From positions 207,785 to 271,784 of the forward strand of contig NZ_FNRE01000003.1 in NCBI RefSeq assembly GCF_900107705.1: DNA of 64,000 nucleotides. The letters are read 5' to 3'. The notes below the pieces were generated by a model. The model worked only from the letters and a program-made list of their open reading frames with translations. It searched no databases and was not told where the DNA came from. The position numbers and the translations under genes were made by a program. How positions within the stretch are numbered: position 1 is the stretch's first letter; every line of letters begins with the position of its first letter. Positions 44,165 through 56,724 of the stretch are shown piece by piece. The DNA comes from Prevotella sp. tc2-28. Lineage in GTDB: Bacteria; Bacteroidota; Bacteroidia; Bacteroidales; Bacteroidaceae.

Positions 44165-46929
44165 AACGTTTGATTATTCTTGTCTTTATCTGCATGACCA
44201 GTCTGTCTGGTATTCATGCACAAGGACTTCCTTTCATCCGAAACATCTCCTCCAAGGAGTATCATGCCCATAATCAAAACTTTGACATCATCACTGGAGA
44301 GGATGGCACTATCTTTGTTGCCAACTTCGAAGGACTCTTATATTACGACAATGCCGATTGGCGTGTTATTCACACCCCGAATGTCACCCGCATCACATCA
44401 GTCTTCCGCGACTCCAAGAATGTCGTGTGGGCAGGAGGTTACAACTTCATCGGCTACGTGACAATCGGAAATCGTGGAGAACTGAAATTATATAGTCTGA
44501 GAGCCTCCAGGTTCCACGGTGAAGTACAGTGGATATGGGAACGTGACGGTCAGATTTCGTTCCTGACTAGTGAAAGCAAGATTTTCCATGTCAATGGCGA
44601 GGAGATTGTCTTTGACCCGAAGGGAAAAGTCCCTACCTCTGGTTTCGCGACCATCAGTACCGTATCACATATCAACCAGATACAACAGATGGACGAAGGA
44701 CTGCAGGCCATAGCAACCAATGGTGAAGGAATCATCATCACCGACCAGTCGGGCAAGCCACTTTACAACATCAACGAAGGCAACGGTCTTTGTTCCAATA
44801 ATGTCACACACATTACCTACAATAGAATGGGACAACTCTGGGGCGCTACGGATAATGGTGTCTTCGTGATATCCCTCCCTTCTATCTATTCACGCTTCAC
44901 CCTGACTGAAGGTTTACGCAGTGAGGTGACATCTCTTGAGAAGTTGGGTAATGACATCTATGCAGGTACGCTTAGCGGTCTTTATCGCAGGTCAGGAACC
45001 TCCTTCGTTTCGGTTTCTGCTATTAACCACACCTGTTGGCAGATTGTCAAGGATGGTCAGGGTCAGTCGCTACTAGTTGCCACAATGGACGGTGTCTATC
45101 GTATCTTCTCCAATGGAAGCGTTCGCCAGCTTACCACCTCGACAACCCTCTCGTTAATGGTTGACGGAAACAATTTCTATAGTGGTGAGATGGACGGTCT
45201 GTATTACAATACGCCCGACGGTCAACACAAAAAACTGAACAATACGGAAAAGGTCATTACCATTCTCAAGGACCGCTCAGGTTGCATCTGGTTGAAAACA
45301 ATCTATGGTAAAGTTCTGAAACGTAATAGGAATGGAATGTTTGTACCCTTCACGTCGAGCAAGGATGCACAGGAAGTCGCTACGCTGATATATGACAAAG
45401 GTAACGTAAAGCCCATTCTGGCCAGCGCTACTAAGCCTTTCCCTTACCCGATGTACAACTACACGGATAAGAACAACACCTTCTGGCTGACCAACAACAA
45501 AGGAAAAGAACTCTATGCCATCAAGAACGGTGTTCGCGATGAGCAGCTATCACTCATCTTAAAGCCTTTCCGCAACTACGCGACAAGAGCCATCTTGCTT
45601 GACAACAAGCATTTGTGGATAGGTGGAGAGAAAGGTATCGGCATCGTCGATTTCAACAAGAAACCTATCCAGTTAAAGGAAAAGCCTAAAGTGGTGATAC
45701 GTTCTATCTATCTTCGCAGCGACAGCCTGTTATGGGGAGGTTATGGCAAACAACCCGAAGTATTGCCAAAGTTAGCGAGCAACGAACGAGAGCTGTCCTT
45801 CAACTTCAGCCTCAACTTCACCTATGTCGTTGAGAAGCCTCTCTTCCGCTATCGTATCAATGGCGCTAAATGGAGTCCTTGGGATGAAGAGACCAGTGCT
45901 ATGCTCTACAACCAGCCCTACGGAAAAAACACCTTTGAAGTACAGGGTCAGGACTCCTGGGGACGGATCTCTGAAATTACGAAGATAACCTTCATCTATG
46001 AATACCCGTTATATCTGCGCTGGTATAGTATTGTATGCTACATTATCCTACTCGTCCTGATTATCTATATCGTTTTCCAGTACCGTCTGAGACAACTGGA
46101 GAAAGACAAAATACGACTGGAGCATATCGTCAAAGACCGCACGGCAGAGGTTGTCAGACTAGAGAAAATGGCAACAGTGGGCAAACTGACGCAAGGACTT
46201 ATCGATCGTATTCTCAACCCACTGAACTACATCAACAATTTTGCCAAGCTCTCGCAAGGTCTGGTAAAAGACATCACGGCAAATATTGAAGATGAGAAGG
46301 AAAATATGAATCCCGACAATTACGAGGACACGATGGACGTTCTCAACATGCTGGACGGTAATCTACAGAAAGTCAGCGAGCATGGAGCCAATACCACGCG
46401 CACGCTGAAAGCGATGGAAGAAATGCTGAAAGACCGCTCTGGCGGTATGACGGAGATGGACCTGACTCAACTGATGAAGCAAGCCCACGAGATGCTGTTA
46501 ACCTACTACGAGAAGGAAATTGCAGATTGCCATATCGACATCCAATTCGACTTGCCTGAGAAGCCACTGACGATTCTCGGTAACCCGGAGCAGTTGAGCA
46601 AGACCGTGATGAGCCTTTTGGCCAATGCCGTCTACGCCATCGTCAAGAAAGACGACCGAGGCACCACGTCGCCAATGAGTCTCGCCCTGGCACTGAAGAC
46701 CGAAGGCAAGATGGCTCACCTTACCATACGCGATACTGGTACAGGTATCAGCGAGAACATCATCAACAAGATTTTCGACCCGTTCTTCACCACGAAGACA
46801 ACAGCCGAAGCCTCTGGTGTAGGACTCTACCTCAGTAAGGAAATCGCCCAGAACCATGGTGGTGACATCACCGTCCATTCAGTAAAAGGCGAATATACAG
46901 AATTCACGATAACTTTACCAACCCTTTAA
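44161..46929 (+). CDS. Propeller-type hybrid sensor kinase homologue lacking the phospho-acceptor histidine
   Basis: 922 residues. Signal peptide about 1-20 (GIHAQ), periplasmic two-component-regulator propeller (about 25-510), Y_Y_Y domain (about 530-610, FRYRINGAKWSPWD), membrane helix about 620-642, coiled coil, a DHp-like helix and an HATPase domain (about 770-920) with NAVYAIVKKD, DTGTGIS and GVGLYLSKEI. In the DHp helix, TQGLIDRILNPLN has Asp682 where HisKA proteins have His in (A/G)HEIxNPL. The ATP-binding boxes look intact. It is followed after 12 nt by a soluble kinase that does have the His. Confidence 0.87.
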   Translation: MKRLIILVFICMTSLSGIHAQGLPFIRNISSKEYHAHNQNFDIITGEDGTIFVANFEGLLYYDNADWRVIHTPNVTRITSVFRDSKNVVWAGGYNFIGYVTIGNRGELKLYSLRASRFHGEVQWIWERDGQISFLTSESKIFHVNGEEIVFDPKGKVPTSGFATISTVSHINQIQQMDEGLQAIATNGEGIIITDQSGKPLYNINEGNGLCSNNVTHITYNRMGQLWGATDNGVFVISLPSIYSRFTLTEGLRSEVTSLEKLGNDIYAGTLSGLYRRSGTSFVSVSAINHTCWQIVKDGQGQSLLVATMDGVYRIFSNGSVRQLTTSTTLSLMVDGNNFYSGEMDGLYYNTPDGQHKKLNNTEKVITILKDRSGCIWLKTIYGKVLKRNRNGMFVPFTSSKDAQEVATLIYDKGNVKPILASATKPFPYPMYNYTDKNNTFWLTNNKGKELYAIKNGVRDEQLSLILKPFRNYATRAILLDNKHLWIGGEKGIGIVDFNKKPIQLKEKPKVVIRSIYLRSDSLLWGGYGKQPEVLPKLASNERELSFNFSLNFTYVVEKPLFRYRINGAKWSPWDEETSAMLYNQPYGKNTFEVQGQDSWGRISEITKITFIYEYPLYLRWYSIVCYIILLVLIIYIVFQYRLRQLEKDKIRLEHIVKDRTAEVVRLEKMATVGKLTQGLIDRILNPLNYINNFAKLSQGLVKDITANIEDEKENMNPDNYEDTMDVLNMLDGNLQKVSEHGANTTRTLKAMEEMLKDRSGGMTEMDLTQLMKQAHEMLLTYYEKEIADCHIDIQFDLPEKPLTILGNPEQLSKTVMSLLANAVYAIVKKDDRGTTSPMSLALALKTEGKMAHLTIRDTGTGISENIINKIFDPFFTTKTTAEASGVGLYLSKEIAQNHGGDITVHSVKGEYTEFTITLPTL

Positions 46930-46941
46930 ATCCTGAAGGTC

Positions 46942-47766
46942 ATGGAGAAACAGATAGAAACATTACAACAACAGTTGAAACAACAAGAGAAACTGGCTTC
47001 ATTGGGTATGCTCAGCGCTGGTATTGCGCATGAGATACAGAATCCACTGAACTTTGTCATCAACTTCAGTAAGATGTCTGAAAAGCTACTAAAAGACCTG
47101 ACAGAGATTGTGGAAGACAATGAAGACAAGTTACCTGCGGATGATCGTGAGGAAATTGACGACATCGTGGCAGACTTGAAGGAGAACATGGAGAAGATCG
47201 TGGAACACGGTGAGCGCGCCATCAGCATCATACAGGGCATCTTACTCGTTTCACGAGGCAAGGAGAACGAAATGTTACCGGCAGACATTAACCACATCGT
47301 CAAGGAGTATGTCTGGCTCTCCTATCATGCCTTGCGCGCCAATCACAAGGGTTTCAACGTCAGCATTGTCGAGAACTATCAGCCTGACATCCCCAAAATG
47401 ATGGTCATTCCCCAAGACCTGAGCCGGGCTGTTCTTAACCTGATGAACAATGCTTGCTACACTGTTTGGAACCGTTCACAGAAAGAAGGTGAAGACTACA
47501 AGCCGACTATTAGCGTCAAGACTTCTTTCAAAGACAATCAGATAGAGGTAAGCATTGCTGATAACGGCGAGGGAATGTCATCCGAGGTAGTCCAGCGACT
47601 CTACGAAAACTTCTTCACTACCAAACCCATCGGACAAGGAACAGGTTTGGGAATGGGCATTACCCGCGATATTATTGAGAACAAGCACGGCGGTCACTTA
47701 ACTTTTGAGAGTGAGGTCGGCAAAGGCACCTGTTTTACATTTACTATTCCCGCTAAAAAACCATGA
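46942..47766 (+). CDS. Soluble histidine kinase
   Basis: 274 residues with no membrane segment or sensor domain. A short coiled coil (ETLQQQLKQQEKL) leads into a HisKA-type helix with the phospho-acceptor His30 in SAGIAHEIQNPLN, then an HATPase_c domain (about 150-272) with NLMNNACYTV (N box), DNGEGMS (G1) and GTGLGMGITRDII (G2). It lies between a sensor whose own His is lost and a TonB-dependent receptor, and its stop overlaps the receptor start. I infer that it supplies phosphotransfer for the preceding sensor and the receiver-phosphatase. Confidence 0.92.
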   Translation: MEKQIETLQQQLKQQEKLASLGMLSAGIAHEIQNPLNFVINFSKMSEKLLKDLTEIVEDNEDKLPADDREEIDDIVADLKENMEKIVEHGERAISIIQGILLVSRGKENEMLPADINHIVKEYVWLSYHALRANHKGFNVSIVENYQPDIPKMMVIPQDLSRAVLNLMNNACYTVWNRSQKEGEDYKPTISVKTSFKDNQIEVSIADNGEGMSSEVVQRLYENFFTTKPIGQGTGLGMGITRDIIENKHGGHLTFESEVGKGTCFTFTIPAKKP

Positions 47767-50210
47767 GGAAACGTCTATACCTTATTATATTATATATAGG
47801 GTGCTGTGTTCTGACCACTTTCGCACAGACTACCGAAGAAAAGTATCGTAATATCTATGATGCTGCAGAGAAGGCATACCAGATAGGACGCATCGAACAA
47901 GCCGAGGGTGAACTTGTGAAGCATCTTGGCGATTTCCCGTTGTCACTCCGCCAGAGTGCATACCGCATGCTAGCACTTTGCTACATCTCCATGGACCGTA
48001 ACAAGGATGCAGAGCGATATGTCCAGATGCTACTCGACGACAACCCCTACTATAGTGTGACCATCTCAGACCCGCAGCGTTTCATTGATATGGTGGAAGA
48101 CGTCAAGAACGGACGAACAGCAACCATTACTACAGCATCAAGTCAGGCGGAGGTGTTAGCAGAAGTACCGGTGCCGACAACACTGATTACGGAAGAGATG
48201 ATACGCAATTCCGGGGCACGCAACCTGCAAGAAGTGCTTGCCACCTTTGTTCCCGGTATGACTGCTGTCGACTGCAATGATGACATCAACATCGCCATGC
48301 GAGGCATTTACAGCAATGGTCAGGAAAAGATTCTCATCATGCTTAACGGACACCGACTGAACAGCTATTGTACGAACATCGCAGCACCAGACTACAGTAT
48401 TGGACTGGAGAAACTGAAACAAATTGAGGTACTGCGCGGTCCGGCATCATCCCTTTATGGCGGTGTGGCCTTGACGGCGGTTGTCAACCTGATTACTAAG
48501 CAGGGTGCCGACGTTGACGGTATCCAAGCCCGAGCAGGAGCCGGAAATTACGGACAGTTCCGTGGCGACCTCTTAATGGGAAAACGCTATTTTGACCTCG
48601 ATTTGCTCATGTGGGGAAATATCTACACATCAAAGGGAGAAGTCACGGAGACATCAGCCCAGAAAAGTATCTATAACGCTGAACACACGGAATGCAGGAT
48701 TGGGCAGATTGGTCACAAGCCCTCCTATGAATTTGGTATAAACATGAAATGGAGAGACTTGCAGTTCCTGTATAGCACGCAGTTCTCACAAATCATCGCG
48801 CCCTATACCATCAGTACAATGGGAATCCCTTATGACGACGAAAAGTTCATGACCTTCAATGGAAAACATCCCAGTTACGCTACACAAGCCCACCACGCTG
48901 ATATCAATTACAGCCATAAGTTCAAGAACCTGTATTTGAAGGGCACTCTGACATACGACAACAACGACCTGACACACTACCAGGTTATTTCGGAGATTCC
49001 TCTTCCCGGATTCAGCGGAATACCCTATTTCCCCGATGAGGTCAGTAAACTGATTGAAGACCATTCAGGAACAGCCCGATATATCAATGGTCAGGAACAG
49101 ACCTTTGGTATTCAACTCAAGGGTGATTATAACTACGTCAACAGCGAAAACCACAAGGGAACACTGTCCTTTGGTGCCGAATACTCACACTTCTCACTTG
49201 ACGACATGCGCTATGCCGTTGTCTACGAATACGAGAAGCTAGCCCCTGAGATGACACAGCTGAAGGATTTTGGTAAAGGTCATGAGAACAGCCATAACGC
49301 ATTCCTACAACTAAAGCACCAGTGGAAATCACTCATCTTGAATGCAGGCCTTCGCTACGACCACCGTACTCGTTATGACAAGACGGAATATAACGTATTC
49401 TCACCGCGCTTGGCGCTTATCCTGCTCCGGAACAAGTGGAACTTAAAGCTCAGTTACTCTAAGTCATTCGTGGATGCTCCCTATCTATATCGCAAGACGA
49501 ACAAGATGATGACATTATGGGATCCAACTGCCAATCTGACCGAACTGAGTGCTGAGACGCTTCACTCGCTCCAGATAACCTTTGCCGGTACGAATTGGAT
49601 TAAGGGACTGAACTTTGAAGTCAATGGATTCTACAACTATGGTGATGACATTATTGGCACGCAAGTTGTGGAGCATTTGAACATGGGAGCCAACAAGACG
49701 ATAGGTCTTGAACTGATGGCCGACTACCACAGACGTAACTTCACGGCAAACTTCAACCTCACATGGCTGAACACCTACAAGGCCCGATTCTCACTGAAAG
49801 ACATCAATACGAATAACAGCGTGCCACATGTCATCTCTAACCTGGTACTTGGATGGCATCCTATTCCCAAGTTGAGACTATCCACGAAAGCCGTCTTTGA
49901 GAGCAGACAGAAAGCATATAGTGTCTATATGCCCGTCATGCTCCAACTGCTCAACTTGGAAGACCAAGGCATCCAACCGGAAGACCTTCCCCTCATCGAA
50001 GAATTGATGAACAAACTGGTGTTCGAGCAAACTGTTAAGGCGCGAGTCATCTTCAACATCGGCGCCGAATATCAGCTGACTCCTCATGTTCAAATAGGAC
50101 TCAATGTCCGCAACCTGTTCAATACCCAATACAATCAGAGCGGCATGAATACCGTACTCGTACCCCAGCGCGGACGCTGGTATATGGCAAGTATCGGGAT
50201 CAAGATATAA
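47763..50210 (+). CDS. TonB-dependent receptor with N-terminal TPR-like region
   Basis: 815 residues. Signal peptide about 1-22 (TTFAQ). A helical TPR-like region (about 25-115, AEKAYQIGRIEQAEGELVKH) replaces the usual CarboxypepD domain. Then come the plug (about 130-245, ARNLQEVLATFVPGMTAV, IEVLRGPASSLYGG) and a barrel ending in a C-terminal aromatic strand. The TPR-like part could contact periplasmic proteins. It is coupled (ATGA) to the histidine kinase, which is unusual for a transporter and suggests it is the input or target of the signalling operon. Confidence 0.87.
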   Translation: MRKRLYLIILYIGCCVLTTFAQTTEEKYRNIYDAAEKAYQIGRIEQAEGELVKHLGDFPLSLRQSAYRMLALCYISMDRNKDAERYVQMLLDDNPYYSVTISDPQRFIDMVEDVKNGRTATITTASSQAEVLAEVPVPTTLITEEMIRNSGARNLQEVLATFVPGMTAVDCNDDINIAMRGIYSNGQEKILIMLNGHRLNSYCTNIAAPDYSIGLEKLKQIEVLRGPASSLYGGVALTAVVNLITKQGADVDGIQARAGAGNYGQFRGDLLMGKRYFDLDLLMWGNIYTSKGEVTETSAQKSIYNAEHTECRIGQIGHKPSYEFGINMKWRDLQFLYSTQFSQIIAPYTISTMGIPYDDEKFMTFNGKHPSYATQAHHADINYSHKFKNLYLKGTLTYDNNDLTHYQVISEIPLPGFSGIPYFPDEVSKLIEDHSGTARYINGQEQTFGIQLKGDYNYVNSENHKGTLSFGAEYSHFSLDDMRYAVVYEYEKLAPEMTQLKDFGKGHENSHNAFLQLKHQWKSLILNAGLRYDHRTRYDKTEYNVFSPRLALILLRNKWNLKLSYSKSFVDAPYLYRKTNKMMTLWDPTANLTELSAETLHSLQITFAGTNWIKGLNFEVNGFYNYGDDIIGTQVVEHLNMGANKTIGLELMADYHRRNFTANFNLTWLNTYKARFSLKDINTNNSVPHVISNLVLGWHPIPKLRLSTKAVFESRQKAYSVYMPVMLQLLNLEDQGIQPEDLPLIEELMNKLVFEQTVKARVIFNIGAEYQLTPHVQIGLNVRNLFNTQYNQSGMNTVLVPQRGRWYMASIGIKI

Positions 50211-50282
50211 AGCAAAATCACCCTTGCTACTATTTAGATAGTGCAAAAATAACGCTTTTTAGCAAGATTTTGCAATCTCCGC

Positions 50283-50313
50283 TTTGCAATTTGCGGAAAA
50301 GTTAGTACCTTTG
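50283..50313 (+). promoter_or_regulatory. Promoter of the AAA ATPase gene (TTTG-N19-TACCTTTG)
   Basis: TTTG at 50283-50286 and TACCTTTG at 50306-50313, 28 nt before the ATG. Confidence 0.8.
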
Positions 50314-50341
50314 TGGCTGTTTTAAAACAAATCGATACTTA

Positions 50342-51529
50342 ATGGAAGCTTTCTTTCGTACACATCGCTATCTGGTTGAGCATGTCAATGCACCTGTCCG
50401 TCGCACCTTGATGGATGAGATTGACTGGAATGACCGATTGATTGGCATTAAGGGAACGCGTGGCATCGGAAAGACAACCTTCCTATTACAGTTTGCCAAG
50501 GAGAAGTTTGATATCAACGACCGCCAGTGTCTGTATATCAACATGAACAACTTCTATTTCCAGGGACATGGTATCGCTGATTTCGCCGGTGAGTTCTGCC
50601 GATGCGGCGGTCGTGTGCTACTGATCGACCAAGTATTTAAGCAGCCTAACTGGTCACAGGAGCTCCGTTTATGCTACGACCGCTATCCTCATCTGCAGAT
50701 AGTATTCACCGGTTCCAGCGTGATGCGTCTGAAAGACGAGAATCCCGAGCTTAACGGTATTGTCAAGTCCTACAACCTGCGCGGTTTCTCTTTCCGTGAG
50801 TTCATCAACCTGATGACGGGCAATGACTTCCACCCCTATTCTCTAGAAGACATTTTGCAGAATCATGAGCACATCATCAAGCAGATACTGCCCAAGGTGT
50901 CGCCCAACCAATATTTCCAGGACTATATTCATCATGGCTTCTACCCCTTCTTCCAGGAGCACCGTAATTACAGCGAGAACCTGCTGAAGACCATGAACAT
51001 GATGACGGAGGTTGACATCCTGCTCATCAAGCAGATAGAGTTGAAGTACCTGACTAAGATTAAAAAGCTGTTCTATAATCTGGCCGAGGCAGGTGCCAAA
51101 GCGCCCAACATCTCTAAGTTAGCCAACGATGTCGAGACCAGTCGTGCCACGGTGATGAACTACATCAAGTACCTGACTGACGCACGTCTGCTGAACATGA
51201 TATACCCTGTGGGCGAGGACTTCCCTAAAAAGCCCGCCAAGATCATGCTCCACAACTCCAATTTGCTCTATGCCATTTACCCCATTCACGTGGACAAGCA
51301 AGAAGCGATGGAGACGTTCTTTGTCAATTCTATGTGGAAAGACCACAAGGTGAACATACAAGGTCGCGACAACCACTACCTGGTTGACGGTCGTTTAAAG
51401 TTCCGCATCTGCGATGCGTTGGCCACCGGCAAGGTAAGGTATTCACCCGATACGATCTATGCCCGCTACAATACTGAGATAGGGCGCGACAATCAGATAC
51501 CACTATGGTTATTAGGATTCTTATACTAA
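50342..51529 (+). CDS. AAA-family ATPase, DUF4143-like
   Basis: 395 residues. P-loop IKGTRGIGKTTFLL, Walker B RVLLIDQVF and sensor IVFTGSSVMRL, then a helical lid and a winged-helix segment (about 255-300, ISKLANDVETSRATVMNYIKYL), and a C-terminal DUF4143-like region. This is the arrangement of the archaeal-type ATPase/DUF4143 family found in many bacteria, whose function is unknown. The usual acidic pair in Walker B is DQ here. nifJ follows by 41 nt on the same strand, but a functional link is not evident. Confidence 0.85.
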   Translation: MEAFFRTHRYLVEHVNAPVRRTLMDEIDWNDRLIGIKGTRGIGKTTFLLQFAKEKFDINDRQCLYINMNNFYFQGHGIADFAGEFCRCGGRVLLIDQVFKQPNWSQELRLCYDRYPHLQIVFTGSSVMRLKDENPELNGIVKSYNLRGFSFREFINLMTGNDFHPYSLEDILQNHEHIIKQILPKVSPNQYFQDYIHHGFYPFFQEHRNYSENLLKTMNMMTEVDILLIKQIELKYLTKIKKLFYNLAEAGAKAPNISKLANDVETSRATVMNYIKYLTDARLLNMIYPVGEDFPKKPAKIMLHNSNLLYAIYPIHVDKQEAMETFFVNSMWKDHKVNIQGRDNHYLVDGRLKFRICDALATGKVRYSPDTIYARYNTEIGRDNQIPLWLLGFLY

Positions 51530-51570
51530 ACAAATATTTTATTCATTAATACATTTATTTTACTAAACAA

Positions 51571-55140
<3,570 letters not shown>

Positions 55141-55161
55141 TCCCCTATCCTATCTATATGC

Positions 55162-55191
55162 AAAGGAGCACCCATCGCTGGGTGCTCCTTT
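55162..55191 (+). terminator. Terminator after nifJ
   Basis: Perfect 13-bp stem AAAGGAGCACCCA/TGGGTGCTCCTTT with a 4-nt loop, followed by TAATTTTC. It lies between the convergent nifJ and radical SAM genes and could serve both. Confidence 0.85.
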
Positions 55192-55216
55192 AATTTTCAA
55201 AAATCATTAAACGGCT

Positions 55217-56722
55217 TCAGATTCTAACCTTCTTACGGAACACCGGCACTTCTTCTACAGGCTGCGCAGCCAGACAATCCTCCAGGCTCTTGCCGCCCAG
55301 CGGATCGATGCCCTGTTCTATTTGCCGACACAGTTCCATACGTATTTGGGCTGTCACACAAACGTCTCCTTGTATCTCTCTCAGCGTGAAGGTGCCGTCG
55401 GCATGCTTTTCAAATGACTCGCCAGCATAACAGGGCACTTGGCAATACTGACAATAATCGTGCTGGCCACAAACGGGGAATGCCTTTTTCTGATCGGCTT
55501 GGAGCATCTGCAGGCGCTGTGGGCTCAGAATAGCCTCCTTGAGCGACACATGATGCACATTGCCAAACTTGAAGGGGATATTACCGCACCCACTGACCAC
55601 CCCACTAGGAGAGACGATGATCCTTCCATTGACAAAACAGGGGAAACCACGCTTGTTGCCAAACACATAGCCGTCGGCTTTCCCATCGGCAGACACATGA
55701 CTTATCCCAAGCGGGTCCAATAAGATGATACGCAAGGCTTCAGGGCGTGTCTGCAGATGTTCAATCAAAGATACGTCACCGTCGGCACCAGGTTTCAGTA
55801 CACATGAAACCTCAGTCTCTGCCCCCAACTGGCGGGCTATTTCGCGCACCCCGTAATAGCTGCGGGTATTCAAGCGGAACACGGGTGTCTTGATATTCAG
55901 GGGCACCGGCCAAGCAGCCATCTCCCTCAGCACCTTCATCGACTGTTCCCACGAGCCGCGACGGCGTGTTATCTGGTCGTGCACTTCTGCATCAGTGCTG
56001 TAGATTGACACGCTGAACTGTTGGAGTCCCATGCGTGCCACGCGGCGAATCTTTTCGCTGCTGTTCAGCGCCTGGGCGTTGGTGAGTAGGTTGACCGCCA
56101 GATTGCGCTCGTGCATATAGTCAAGAATGTCCCAGCAGTGTGGATAGCTGAACGGGTCGCCGCCCGTGACGGTTACCTCAGGTATTCCTAATGCTACCAT
56201 TTCATCAATGATACGCTTGTAATCGGCCAGTGTCAGCATGTCAGGGCGCAGGCGGTTCTCCTCGTGCAGGTCACTGCGCGCAGCGCCTTCGTTAAAGCAG
56301 TGCAGACAGCGTTCGCTGCAGGCATAGGTCAGTTCAAAAGCAAGTGATACCCGAAGTTCCTCAGGCAAGGAATCCATATAGTCGCCCTCAGGCTCATAAC
56401 CTTTTGCGCCAATGCACGGTGGATTATCCTTGCGATACTGCTGCCACTCCTCGTCGCTCCATACATGGTCGTGAACGAGTCCGACAGGCATCAGTTGCTC
56501 GCGACAGAATGCGACGACTTGTTCTTCAGTAGTTCGCGTCACATCAGCGATATGCGCGGTGTCAATAGGACATTCCCTCTTGCCTGCCAACACCTCGTTG
56601 ACCAGCAGTGCAGTCACGTCCTCAAACGTGTAGCAAGTGCCGTGTGCCGTATTGTACATCACGGCTCTCTGTGCCTGTCGGTTAAAGGCGCCACAGGTGT
56701 ATCGTGGTCGGAAAAACGTCAT
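55217..56722 (-). CDS. Radical SAM/SPASM enzyme with PqqD-like N-terminal domain
   Basis: 501 residues. The N-terminal about 80 residues (YNTAHGTCYTFEDVTALL... EEQVVAFCREQLMPVG) look like a PqqD/RRE peptide-binding domain. The radical SAM core has the CxxxCxxC cluster motif in TYACSERCLHCFNEG and GGDPF. The C-terminal SPASM region has GVVSGCGNIPF and CGQHDYCQYCQVPCYAGE for auxiliary iron-sulfur clusters. Proteins with this order modify ribosomal peptides or small proteins. Last gene of the leftward unit, 2 nt after the MATE gene. The precursor candidate is the short gene at 60453-60593. Confidence 0.87.
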   Translation of the reverse strand: MTFFRPRYTCGAFNRQAQRAVMYNTAHGTCYTFEDVTALLVNEVLAGKRECPIDTAHIADVTRTTEEQVVAFCREQLMPVGLVHDHVWSDEEWQQYRKDNPPCIGAKGYEPEGDYMDSLPEELRVSLAFELTYACSERCLHCFNEGAARSDLHEENRLRPDMLTLADYKRIIDEMVALGIPEVTVTGGDPFSYPHCWDILDYMHERNLAVNLLTNAQALNSSEKIRRVARMGLQQFSVSIYSTDAEVHDQITRRRGSWEQSMKVLREMAAWPVPLNIKTPVFRLNTRSYYGVREIARQLGAETEVSCVLKPGADGDVSLIEHLQTRPEALRIILLDPLGISHVSADGKADGYVFGNKRGFPCFVNGRIIVSPSGVVSGCGNIPFKFGNVHHVSLKEAILSPQRLQMLQADQKKAFPVCGQHDYCQYCQVPCYAGESFEKHADGTFTLREIQGDVCVTAQIRMELCRQIEQGIDPLGGKSLEDCLAAQPVEEVPVFRKKVRI

Positions 56723-56724
56723 GC

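Noticed and set aside
50342..51529. Possible defence or toxin-antitoxin role for the AAA/DUF4143 ATPase
   Set aside because: No partner nuclease or antitoxin is adjacent, and the family is widespread with unknown function, so context gives no support.
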